Source of the DNA: Paracoccus pantotrophus
GTDB taxonomy: Bacteria > Pseudomonadota > Alphaproteobacteria > Rhodobacterales > Rhodobacteraceae
Length of the DNA stretch: 64,000 nt
Assembly: GCF_008824185.1 (NCBI RefSeq)
Contig: NZ_CP044423.1
Coordinates: forward strand, 447,501 to 511,500
Direction: 5' to 3'
The notes under the pieces were generated by a model. That model worked only from the letters and a program-made list of their open reading frames with translations. It ran no database searches and was not told the origin of the DNA. Below, one piece after another: positions 17,327 through 24,424 of the stretch. Numbering within the stretch: position 1 is the stretch's first letter; each line of letters starts with the position of its first letter. Position numbers and translations under genes: made by a program.

Positions 17327-17881
17327 ATGGGCCATCACGTTGGCGAAGACATCCGGTCGCTGCGCAAGTCGCGGGGCATGACGCTGCATGAGCTTGCGGG
17401 CGATGTCGGGCGCTCGGTCGGCTGGCTGAGCCAGGTCGAGCGCGGGCAGACCGCGCCGTCGGTCCACGACCTGGGGCAGATCGCGGACCGGCTGGGGGTG
17501 AACATCAGCTTCTTCTTCCGGTCCTCCAGCCGGGCGCCCGAGGAACGCGGTCTGGTCCTGCGCGCGGCGGACCGGACACCCATCGGCTCGCAGGAAAGCG
17601 GCCTCGTCGAGGAGTTGCTGTCGCCGACGCTCAGCGGCTCGTTCGAGATGATCAAGTCCACCTTCGCGCCGCGTTCCTCCAGCGGCGGGCGGCGCAAGGC
17701 GCGGCCGAAGGAGGACGGCGGCGTCCTGATCTCGGGCCGCCTGACCCTGATCGTCGGCGACCGCGAGATCCGGCTGGAGCCCGGCGACAGCTTCCAGTTC
17801 CGCGAGACCGATTATGCCTGGCGCAATGACGGCGACGAACCGGCCATCGCCATCTGGATCGTCTCGCCGCCGATCTACTAG
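17327..17881 (+). CDS. XRE-family regulator with C-terminal cupin domain
   Basis: 184 residues. Helix-turn-helix of the Cro/C1 type at about 5-62 (RKSRGMTLHELAGDVGRSVG, LSQVERGQTAPS), followed by a linker and a cupin fold at about 110-180 (GDSFQFRETDYAWRNDGDEP). Proteins of this build usually sense a small amine or acid and control nearby catabolic genes (PuuR is an example). Divergent placement and shared operators make the dehydrogenase gene the probable target. Start has AAGGAGAG upstream. Confidence 0.88.
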   Translation: MGHHVGEDIRSLRKSRGMTLHELAGDVGRSVGWLSQVERGQTAPSVHDLGQIADRLGVNISFFFRSSSRAPEERGLVLRAADRTPIGSQESGLVEELLSPTLSGSFEMIKSTFAPRSSSGGRRKARPKEDGGVLISGRLTLIVGDREIRLEPGDSFQFRETDYAWRNDGDEPAIAIWIVSPPIY

Positions 17882-18421
17882 CCGCGGGGGCCGACCCGGC
17901 CCTGGCGGATCGCGCGGCGCCCGTGACGGTCGCGCCGGTCCCATCGGGCCAAGCGGATCCCCGGCCCGCGGCCAGCAGCCGGGCGCCGATGCGGCCTGCA
18001 GCCGTCCGGCCATTGGAACGCCATGCAAAGGCGGCTATTTCCGCCGGCAGGCCCGGCAGGCCCGGCAGGCCCGGCAGGCCCGGCAGGCCCGGCAGGCCCG
18101 GCAGGCCCGGCGGCAGGCGTCAAGCCTTTCGTCCGGGACGAACGCGTTCGCGCGATGCGCGCGGGCGATGCGGCCGGGCCCGCAGGTGGTCGAGGGGCTG
18201 CCTGCGGCGCGGCGCAGCCCCGCCTCGGTGCCCTGGCTGACCGGCCCAGCGGCTCCTGCCTGGTCAGCCGCCGTTCCCGCCCATATCACCAAGTCGAACG
18301 GTGGCATCATGGGCATCGGCCCGGCGCAGGCGGAGCCCGTGCGAATGATCCTGTCCGGCACCGATCCGGGGGTGATCGGTGCGGGCCTGCTGCCGATCCT
18401 GCTTTGCGGCTGGTCCGGGCT
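17882..18421. other. non-coding, probably decayed region
   Basis: No gene can be supported here. Reading frames are open only because of high GC, and their predicted products are rich in Arg, Pro, Ala and Gly with no recognisable motif. The stretch contains the 9-bp tandem repeat described separately and leads into a transporter remnant. Confidence 0.6.
18046..18108. repeat. 9-bp minisatellite, seven copies of GGCAGGCCC
   Basis: Seven perfect head-to-tail copies of GGCAGGCCC, followed by a partial copy (CGGCAGG). A multiple of three keeps two frames open and would encode collagen-like Gly-Pro-Ala repeats on either strand, but there is no start, signal or domain around them that supports translation. 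Confidence 0.9.
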
Positions 18422-18649
18422 GCCCTGTCTTGGATCGCCGGCATCGGGCTGATGGGTGGCATGCTGGCCGCCGTGCCGGGCAGCATCGACTCGATCGCCA
18501 TCCTTGCGATCGGAACGGGTGCCGATATCGCCTTTGCCATGAGCTTGCAGACCCTACGCCGGTTCGCCGTGGTGATCGTCGGTCCGCTGATCGCCACCGG
18601 AGTGGCGCACATGCGGCACCGCCAGCGCCAGGGCCGCGGCAGGATGTGA
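18422..18649 (+). pseudogene. remnant of an AbrB-family membrane transporter
   Basis: About 70 codons read as a hydrophobic C-terminal piece. It contains WIAGIGLMGGMLAAVPGSID, then IAILAIGTGADIAFAMSLQT, then a last membrane helix and a basic tail to a TGA. The pattern P-G-(G/S)-(I/L)-D followed by a helix and LQT(L/A)R is what I recall for the end of AbrB-type (COG3180) membrane proteins, which are normally about 350 residues. The upstream frame carries only a short related-looking piece near 18310-18420 in another phase. No start or ribosome-binding site; a truncated and frameshifted relic. Confidence 0.5.
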
Positions 18650-18793
18650 TCCCCGCCGGCAACCCGCTGGTTGTCCGCGCCATGGCCCCGTTTCGGCGCG
18701 CGAAACCGGGCTGGCCAGCCACGGCCGCCGGGTCATGGGGATGCGCTCCGTCCCGATCTGGCCGGCGCATGGGGCGGCTGGAATGGCGCTCCG
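18650..18793. other. gap downstream of selA
   Basis: No gene seen. An imperfect hairpin (CCCGTTTCG ... CGAAACCGGG, near 18687-18710) without a T-run could help end selA transcription. selB, the usual gene after selA, is not here. Confidence 0.4.
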
Positions 18794-20218
18794 TCAGGGC
18801 AGTTCCCTGGCGGTTCGTTCGGCCAGCAGCGCGGCAAGGCCGGGCAGTTGCTCGACCAGCGGCTGCGGATCGTCGAGGCAGCGCAGGTCCAGCCAGACCG
18901 CGCCCTCGGCGATCCGCCCGATCACCGGCAGCGGCAGGTGGCGCAGCGCCCGGGCGATCCGCTCGGCGCTGGCCCCCGGCGCCGGAATGCGCAAGGCAAG
19001 GCTCGGCAGCGTCTGCAGCGGCAGCGCGCCCGAGCCGATCTGCGCCTGCGAGGCCGCGATTTCCGGCGCATGGTCCGCCGGCAGGGCGGCGGCCAGCGCG
19101 GGCAGGATTGCCTGGGCCATGGCCCGCATCCCGTTGGGCCGCCGGGCCAGGTGGCGCAGCGTGGGCAGGGTCTCGGCCAGCCGGTCGGGGTCGCGGTAAA
19201 GCGCCAGCGTCGCCTCCAGCGCCGCCAGCCGCACCTTGTCGAGCCGCAGGGCGCGTTTCAGCGGATGTTTCGCGCACCGTTCCACCAGATCGCGGCGCCC
19301 GGCGATGAAGCCCGCCTGCGGCCCCCCGAGCAGCTTGTCGCCGGAAAACGTCACCAGGTCCACGCCCTCGGCCAGCGCGTCCTGCGCGCTGCGCTCATGC
19401 GGCAGGCCCCAGCGCGACAGGTCGACCAGCGTGCCCGAGCCCAGGTCGTCGACCAGCGGCAACCCATGCCTGCGCGCCAGCGGCAGCAGCTCCGGGCAGC
19501 GCGTCTCATGCGTAAAGCCCAGCACCTGGTAGTTCGAGGGATGCACTTTCAGCAGCAGCGCCGTATCCGGGCCGATGGCGCCTTCGTAGTCGCGCAGATG
19601 GGTGCGGTTGGTGGTGCCGACCTCGCGCAGGCGGGTGCCGGCGCTTTCCATGATCTGCGGCATGCGGAACGAGCCGCCGATCTCGATCAGCTCGCCGCGC
19701 GAAACGATGGTTTCGCGCCCCGCCGCCAGCGCCGCCAACACCAAGAGGATGGCCGAGGCGTTGTTGTTGACGATGCAGGCGGCCTCGGCGCCGGTGATCT
19801 CGGCGACCAGCGCCTGCACCGCGTCGTCGCGCTGGCCGCGCCGGCCGGCGTCGAGGTCGTATTCCAGCGCCAGCGGCCCGGTCATGGCGCGCATGGCGGC
19901 CTCGACCGCCCGCGGGGCATAGAGCGCACGGCCGAGATTGGTGTGCAGCACCGTGCCGGTCATGTTGAGCACGCGCTTCATCGCCGGCGCGTGGCGCTGG
20001 TCGAGCCTTTCCAGCGCGGCCCCGGCAATCTGCCCGGCGGCGCTTTCGCGGCTTTCGATATCCGCGGTGCCGTCCAGCAGCCGCTGGCGGTATTCGTCCA
20101 GCAATTCACGGATGCAGGCCAGGCTTGCGGCATGGCCATGTGCGTCGATGCAGGACTGTCCCTGGGCCGATTGCAGAATCTCATGGACGGGGGGCAGGCG
20201 GGAAAGCGCGGATGGCAT
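18794..20218 (-). CDS. selA: L-seryl-tRNA(Sec) selenium transferase
   Basis: 474 residues, normal length. SelA converts Ser-tRNA(Sec) to Sec-tRNA(Sec) using selenophosphate and PLP. The PLP lysine K295 lies in FSGDKLLGG, the same residue number as in the Escherichia coli enzyme. The N-terminal tRNA-binding region and NMTGTVLHTNLGRA are intact. Start has AAAGGACC upstream. selB, selD and selC are not found nearby, and no selenoprotein gene is in the window, so the rest of the pathway must be elsewhere if it is functional. Confidence 0.94.
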   Translation of the reverse strand: MPSALSRLPPVHEILQSAQGQSCIDAHGHAASLACIRELLDEYRQRLLDGTADIESRESAAGQIAGAALERLDQRHAPAMKRVLNMTGTVLHTNLGRALYAPRAVEAAMRAMTGPLALEYDLDAGRRGQRDDAVQALVAEITGAEAACIVNNNASAILLVLAALAAGRETIVSRGELIEIGGSFRMPQIMESAGTRLREVGTTNRTHLRDYEGAIGPDTALLLKVHPSNYQVLGFTHETRCPELLPLARRHGLPLVDDLGSGTLVDLSRWGLPHERSAQDALAEGVDLVTFSGDKLLGGPQAGFIAGRRDLVERCAKHPLKRALRLDKVRLAALEATLALYRDPDRLAETLPTLRHLARRPNGMRAMAQAILPALAAALPADHAPEIAASQAQIGSGALPLQTLPSLALRIPAPGASAERIARALRHLPLPVIGRIAEGAVWLDLRCLDDPQPLVEQLPGLAALLAERTARELP

Positions 20219-20587
20219 CTGTCGGTCCTTTGGGTGCCGGGGTTGCTGGATTCATGATGTGCGATCCCGATGCGATGCGACAGGGTCTTGGGGATTTTTC
20301 TGGCCTGCGCCGCCGCCTGGGCGTTGTGAACCGGGAACGGCAAGCGGCCGAGCCGGAGGACGAGCCGCCCGCATCGCGCGCCATCGGCCTGCCCGGACGC
20401 GCGCCCTCGGGCGGGGCCGAGGGGTTCGCCATGGCGCCGGCCCCGGCGCGGCCGGCCATCAGTTTCGCAGGCGGCGCGAAGCCCTTCTCGCGGATCTCGC
20501 CGGCACAGGCATTCGAAGCCATGCCACCGGCGCCGAGCGGCCGCTTCTCGGGTGGTGCGGGCGCCGCAAGGCCCGGCCCCGCCTTTC
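20219..20587. other. intergenic region between pdxY and selA
   Basis: 369 bp with no supportable gene. Open frames on both strands give Arg/Pro/Ala-rich products without motifs. I looked for a tRNA(Sec) gene here because of selA, and saw neither an acceptor stem pair nor the GGTTCGA-type T-loop. No clear promoter or terminator. Confidence 0.5.
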
Positions 20588-21424
20588 TCAGGGCTCCAGC
20601 AGGGCCTTGCGGAAATCGGGGTCCGAGAGCACCACCTCCTTCGCTCCCAGCGCCGCCGCGCGCTCCAGCGCCCGCGAGGTCTGGACCTGCGCATATTCGA
20701 CCGCCTGCGCCAGGCTGCGCCCGCTTCCCAGGGCGGCGGTGATGAGGCCGGCGAACAGGTCTCCGGTTCCTGCCATGGCCAGCGGCAGATGCGGCGTGGG
20801 GTGGCGCGACAGGCCTTCGGGGCCGTGGATCACGCTTTCCAGCATGCCCGGCGCCGTCTCGCGCAGCTTGCAGCCGGTGACGATCAGCTGCGCCTCGGGC
20901 GCCATGCGCAGGGCGCGGGCGGCGCGGTGGATGTCGGCCAGTTCCGCGATGGGCTGGCCGGTCAGCCAGGCGACCTCGAACGGGTTGGGCGAGGCGATGT
21001 CGGCCAGGGGCAGCAGCCGGTCGCGGAAGGTGTCGGCGATCTCCCTGGGCACATAGAGCCCCGGCTGCTCGTCGCCCAGCACCGGGTCGCAGTAATAGCG
21101 CAGGTGCGGGTTCGCCGCCTTGGCGCGGGCGACGAAATCGGCGGTCAGCCGCGCCACCTCGGCCGAGCCGATATAGCCGGTCAGCAGGAAATCCGCGCGC
21201 TGGGGCAACCCGCGGTCCCAGGCGCCCTGCAGCAGCTCGGCGAAGAAATCGCCCGGCAGCGCCCGGCCGCGCAGGCTCGGGTAGTCCGGCGTGTTGGAAA
21301 AGATCACCGTCGGGATCGGCGCCACCTCCAGCCCGGCGGCCAGCATCGGAAAGACCGCGGCGGAATTGCCGACATGGCCCATGACCACCTGGCTCTGGAT
21401 CGAGATCGCCAGCGGCCGGCTCAT
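20588..21424 (-). CDS. pdxY: pyridoxal kinase
   Basis: 278 residues, ribokinase-like fold. Phosphorylates pyridoxal (and perhaps pyridoxine) to supply PLP. Visible are the N-terminal SQVVMGHVGNSAA, YYCDPVLGDE and the anion-hole motif AGTGDLFAG near the C-terminus. The start ATG overlaps the stop of the MOSC gene (ATGA at 21424-21421), so the two are co-translated. Its product PLP is the cofactor of the neighbouring SelA and of TrpB, but the link is only positional. Confidence 0.92.
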   Translation of the reverse strand: MSRPLAISIQSQVVMGHVGNSAAVFPMLAAGLEVAPIPTVIFSNTPDYPSLRGRALPGDFFAELLQGAWDRGLPQRADFLLTGYIGSAEVARLTADFVARAKAANPHLRYYCDPVLGDEQPGLYVPREIADTFRDRLLPLADIASPNPFEVAWLTGQPIAELADIHRAARALRMAPEAQLIVTGCKLRETAPGMLESVIHGPEGLSRHPTPHLPLAMAGTGDLFAGLITAALGSGRSLAQAVEYAQVQTSRALERAAALGAKEVVLSDPDFRKALLEP

Positions 21425-22173
21425 GCGCTGCCCTCCAGCCGCCTGGACCAGTCCTCGACCCGTCCGCTCTCCAGCCGGCGGATGGCGTAGCGCCGCCAGC
21501 CCTCGGCCAGCACGTCGAGCGCGGCGATGCCCTGCAGCTCGCCCAGGTTCAGCCGGTCCACGTAAAGCGCATGCCACAGCCGGCGCAGCGTCCAGTCGGG
21601 CGCTACCCGGTCGATCAGTTCCAGCCGGTCGCCGGACGCCACGATCCCCGGCTCCAGCACGCGGTAATACCAGCCGGTGCGGCCGCTTTGCTGCACGCGC
21701 CGCGCCATGTCCTCGATGCCGAAGCGCCGGTTCAGCTTCCAGCAGGGCTGCCGCCCCTGCGAGACCTGCACCAGTGCCCCGCCCAGCCGGAAGATGTCGC
21801 CCACCGCCACCTCCGCCTCGGTCGGCCCCTCGGTCGAGATATTCTCGCCAAAGGCGCCGGGCGTTTCCAGAAGTCCCCTGATTTCTTCGTTCCTCAAATA
21901 CCCCACGGGGGGCCGGGGGTGTGAAACCCCCGGTGCTTCGGCCAGGCGCGGCCGTCCAAGCTCCTCGCGCCAGGCTGCATAATGATCGAACGGATAGTGA
22001 TGCACGGCCTTTTCCGGCCCGCCATGCACGCGGCGGTCGGCCTGCTCGTCGCCTTCGAATCCCTCGGGGCCAAGCGCCAGCGGCCGGTCCACCGGGCGCT
22101 TGTCGATGCCGCTTTTCTGCTCGCTTCCGGACAAGGGGGCGGCCTTGCCCGTCAACAGGATGATTTCCGGCAT
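21421..22173 (-). CDS. MOSC-domain protein (YiiM-like) with in-frame repeat insert
   Basis: 250 residues. MOSC proteins bind a molybdenum cofactor sulfur centre; YiiM-type members reduce N-hydroxylated compounds. The conserved region GAFGENIS-TEG and the MOSC cysteine in SQGRQPCWKLNRR are present. Between EAPG (about residue 82) and ETPG-AFGEN there is an extra stretch of about 24 residues (VSHPRPPVGYLRNEEIRG and following) encoded by a palindromic element. Removing it would leave a continuous family sequence. Start 22173 opens the MOSC-pdxY pair. Confidence 0.87.
   Translation of the reverse strand: MPEIILLTGKAAPLSGSEQKSGIDKRPVDRPLALGPEGFEGDEQADRRVHGGPEKAVHHYPFDHYAAWREELGRPRLAEAPGVSHPRPPVGYLRNEEIRGLLETPGAFGENISTEGPTEAEVAVGDIFRLGGALVQVSQGRQPCWKLNRRFGIEDMARRVQQSGRTGWYYRVLEPGIVASGDRLELIDRVAPDWTLRRLWHALYVDRLNLGELQGIAALDVLAEGWRRYAIRRLESGRVEDWSRRLEGSA
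21871..21942. repeat. palindromic repeat inserted in the MOSC coding sequence
   Basis: Boundaries are approximate. The element contains a perfect hairpin at 21913-21933 (8-bp stem CCGGGGGT / ACCCCCGG, loop GTGAA) and a small palindrome CCCC-AC-GGGG at 21901-21910. The minus-strand tail reads GGGGTATTTGAGGAACGAAG. Similar 'GTATTTG..GAACGAAGAAA' tails are, from memory, common in intergenic DNA of Rhodobacterales. It adds about 72 bp, a multiple of three. Confidence 0.6.
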
Positions 22174-22389
22174 GGTTGCCCTCCGTTCGCATCGCCGCCA
22201 GATTAGCCAAACCCCCGGCAGGCTCAAGGGAGCCGGCGTCGCATCTTTCCTGCCCGTCCCTTGGGCAGCGTCGCCCGAAACCTGCCCGCCGGCGTGCAGA
22301 TCCGGTGCGGGACGGTGCGGCGAGGGGGCGATGCGTTGCGGGCGCGCTGTTTCGGTGGCAACTGCAAGGGCGGCACAGGCAGGAAGCAG
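22174..22389. other. divergent promoter region between the MOSC-pdxY pair and nasTS
   Basis: 216 bp with no gene. It must hold the promoters for both directions, but no sigma-70 pair stands out. I saw no full NtrC-type TGCACC..GGTGCA palindrome; a GTGCAGATCCGGTGC stretch near 22296-22311 is only a poor match. Confidence 0.35.
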
Positions 22390-22980
22390 ATGGACAAGCG
22401 CCTTTCCATCGTCGTCATCGAACCCGACCCCGAGCGCGCCGCCCCGATCGTGGACGGGCTGCGCGAAATCGGCGACCATGACATCCGCATCATTTCCGAG
22501 GAGACCGGGCTGGCGCGCCATATCGCCGAATGCCGGCCCGACATCGTGCTGATCGACCTGGCCAACCCCTCGCGCGACGTGCTGGAGGAACTGGCGGTGG
22601 CCTCGGGCCCGACCGAGCGGCCGGTGGCGATGTTCGTGGACCGCTCGGACGAGCACCTGACCCGGGCGGCGGTCGAGGCCGGGATCTCGGCCTATGTCGT
22701 GGATGGGCTGCGGCCGGAGCGCATCAAGCCGGTGCTGGACGCGGCCGTCGCGCGCTTTCACATGGTCCAGCGCATGCGCGCCGAACTGGCCGCCACCCGC
22801 GCGGCGCTGGAGGAGCGCAAGGTGATCGACCGTGCCAAGGCGGTGCTGATGAAGGCGCGCGGCATCGACGAGGAGGCCGCCTATGCGCTCTTGCGCAAGA
22901 CGGCGATGGACCAGGGCAAGCGCGTGGCCGAGATCGCGCAGCAGCTGGTCCTGGCCGCGGGGTTGCTCTCATGCCGCTGA
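22390..22980 (+). CDS. nasT: ANTAR-domain antiterminator NasT
   Basis: 196 residues. Receiver-like N-terminal domain (1-125, IVVIEPDPERA, IVLIDLANPS) without a normal phosphorylation context, and a C-terminal ANTAR RNA-binding domain (about 135-195, RAKAVLMKARGIDEEAAYAL). Known role in Paracoccus and Azotobacter: NasT binds the nasA leader RNA and prevents early termination; NasS holds it inactive without nitrate. Start has AGGAAG upstream. Overlaps nasS by ten bases. Confidence 0.95.
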   Translation: MDKRLSIVVIEPDPERAAPIVDGLREIGDHDIRIISEETGLARHIAECRPDIVLIDLANPSRDVLEELAVASGPTERPVAMFVDRSDEHLTRAAVEAGISAYVVDGLRPERIKPVLDAAVARFHMVQRMRAELAATRAALEERKVIDRAKAVLMKARGIDEEAAYALLRKTAMDQGKRVAEIAQQLVLAAGLLSCR

Positions 22981-24143
22981 CGCCCCTGCGCCTGGGCTAT
23001 GTGCCGCTGATCGACGCCGCACCGCTGATCGTGGCGCGCGAGCTGGGCTTTGCCGCCGAGGAGGGCTTGGAGTTCCGGCTGCTGCGCCTGGGTGCCTGGG
23101 CGCAGGCCCGCGACATGCTGGGCGCCGGGCTGATCGAGGCGGCGCATATGCTGGTGCCGATGCCGGTGGCGCAGGCGCTGGGGTTGGGGCCGGCGCTGCC
23201 GGACCTGGACCTGGTGATGTTCCTGTCCCAGGGCGGGCAGGCGGTCGCGGTCAGCGCCGCGCTGGCCGCCAGGATGCGCGACCAGGGCCATGATTTCGAC
23301 TTCCGCGACGCCCGCAAGGCCGCCCATGCCCTGCATGGCGCCGCCCCCGGCCGGCTGCGGGTGGGCGTGCCCTTTCATTTCTCGACCCAGCTGGAACTGA
23401 TCCGGCACTGGCTCGGTGCCTGCGATTTCCGCCCGGCCTTGGAGGTCGTCACCGTGCCGCCGCCGCTGATGGCCGAATCCATGGCCGCGGGCGAGGTCGA
23501 TGCCTTCTGCGTCGGCGAGCCCTGGGCGTCGAGTGCCTTGGACCGCGGCCTTGCCGCGCTGCTCTTGCCCGGCACGGCGATCTGGGCCTCGCCGCCGGAA
23601 AAGGGGCTGGTGCTGCGCCGCAACTTTTCCGAAGCCGAGCCGCAGCTGACGGGCGCGCTGATGCGGGCGGTCTGGCGCGCCGGGCGCTGGCTCGACGAGC
23701 CCGAGAACCGCGACACCGCCGCCGAGATCCTGTCGCGGCGCGAATATCTGGATCTGCCGGCCGAACTGGCCGAGCGCGGGCTGACCGGGCGGATGCAGGT
23801 CACGCCTTCGGGCGAGATCCGCCATGTGCCGGGCTTCGTCGCCTTCCATGCCGGGGCGGCGAATTTCCCTTGGAAAAGCCTGGCTGCACTGTTCGCGCAG
23901 CGCATCGCCCTGCGTCACGGGCTGGAGCCGGGACCGGCGATGCAAAAGGCGATGGCGCATTTCCGCACCGATCTTTACCGCCGGCACCTGCGCGAGGCGG
24001 GGGCGGCGCTGCCCGGCGCCTCGGCCCGGCTGGAGGGCGCGCTGGCTGAGGACCGCGAGGTCGCGGCCGAAAAGGGGCAGATGATTCTGCGTGCCGATGC
24101 CTTCTTCGACGGCACCGTCTTCGAGCCCCCTTTCGCCGGTTGA
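22971..24143 (+). CDS. nasS: nitrate/nitrite sensor NasS
   Basis: 390 residues, NrtA-like substrate-binding fold without a signal peptide, so cytoplasmic. It begins directly with the binding-protein motif LRLGYVPLIDAAPLIVARELG; GEPWASSALDRG and the C-terminal IRHVPGFVAFH fit the NasS/NrtA group. In the known system it sequesters NasT until nitrate or nitrite binds. Its start lies inside the end of nasT. Confidence 0.95.
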   Translation: MPLTPLRLGYVPLIDAAPLIVARELGFAAEEGLEFRLLRLGAWAQARDMLGAGLIEAAHMLVPMPVAQALGLGPALPDLDLVMFLSQGGQAVAVSAALAARMRDQGHDFDFRDARKAAHALHGAAPGRLRVGVPFHFSTQLELIRHWLGACDFRPALEVVTVPPPLMAESMAAGEVDAFCVGEPWASSALDRGLAALLLPGTAIWASPPEKGLVLRRNFSEAEPQLTGALMRAVWRAGRWLDEPENRDTAAEILSRREYLDLPAELAERGLTGRMQVTPSGEIRHVPGFVAFHAGAANFPWKSLAALFAQRIALRHGLEPGPAMQKAMAHFRTDLYRRHLREAGAALPGASARLEGALAEDREVAAEKGQMILRADAFFDGTVFEPPFAG

Positions 24144-24158
24144 GCGTTTTGCAGGCAG

Positions 24159-24180
24159 GCCGGGCATGGGGCTGCCCGGC
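24159..24180 (+). terminator. hairpin just after nasS
   Basis: A perfect 8-bp stem GCCGGGCA / TGCCCGGC with six-base loop TGGGGC, 15 bp past the nasS stop. There is no following T-run, so it may be a weak terminator, a transcript-stabilising hairpin, or part of the nasA leader. Confidence 0.35.
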
Positions 24181-24267
24181 ATTCGGGCGCAGCCTGTCGC
24201 GGATGCTGCGATGCCGCATCAAGGCTTGATCCGGCCCGCGTCCTGACCCAGTCTTGCCTCATGGCCC

Positions 24268-24283
24268 GGCGCAACGGCGCGCC
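24268..24283 (+). ncRNA. candidate ANTAR-binding hairpin in the nasA leader
   Basis: Stem GGCGC / GCGCC (5 bp) closes the hexaloop AACGGC; outer GGCC / GGCC pairing across an internal loop is possible. ANTAR proteins recognise paired hairpins with six-base loops carrying A1 and G4. Only one of the expected two is clear. Confidence 0.45.
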
Positions 24284-24424
24284 ATCGGCCCGCTCGCAAT
24301 GATGCGGCACGGGTTTCCGCAAGGGCGCGGAGATCCTCCCCCGAAAGCGTAAATCCGCTGCGGTATTCGCCGCTCGGCCGCGCTTTCCGACAGCCTTCGC
24401 CATCAGCAACGCATCGGAGCCACC

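Larger units (their letters stand above)
24144..24424 (+). promoter_or_regulatory. nasA leader region, presumed NasT target
   Basis: 281 bp between nasS and nasA. It contains a hairpin at 24268-24283 whose six-base loop AACGGC has A at position 1 and G at position 4, the loop rule for ANTAR targets. Further inverted repeats follow, including a pairing of GAAAGCG (near 24343-24349) with CGCTTTC (near 24381-24387) that could form an alternative structure before the start codon. A second ANTAR hairpin and a U-run are not obvious. Confidence 0.5.

Noticed and set aside
17878..18123. Small minus-strand frame with collagen-like Gly-Pro-Ala repeats
   Set aside because: The repeats come from the 9-bp minisatellite. 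There is no ribosome-binding site, signal peptide or conserved domain around them.
20181..20522. Possible small gene on the minus strand between pdxY and selA
   Set aside because: Composition is Arg/Pro/Ala-rich with no motif, it overlaps the selA start region in another frame, and it has no ribosome-binding site.
20219..20587. tRNA(Sec) gene near selA
   Set aside because: No long acceptor stem, no UCA anticodon loop and no typical T-loop were seen.
21913..21933. Hairpin in the MOSC gene as an intrinsic terminator
   Set aside because: It lies inside an intact reading frame and has no T-run on either strand; it is better explained as part of a palindromic repeat.
24303..24322. Sigma-54 promoter (GGCAC-N5-TTGC type) before nasA
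   Set aside because: GGCAC is present but the -12 part reads TCCGC and the GG-to-GC spacing does not fit, so it fails the basic rule.
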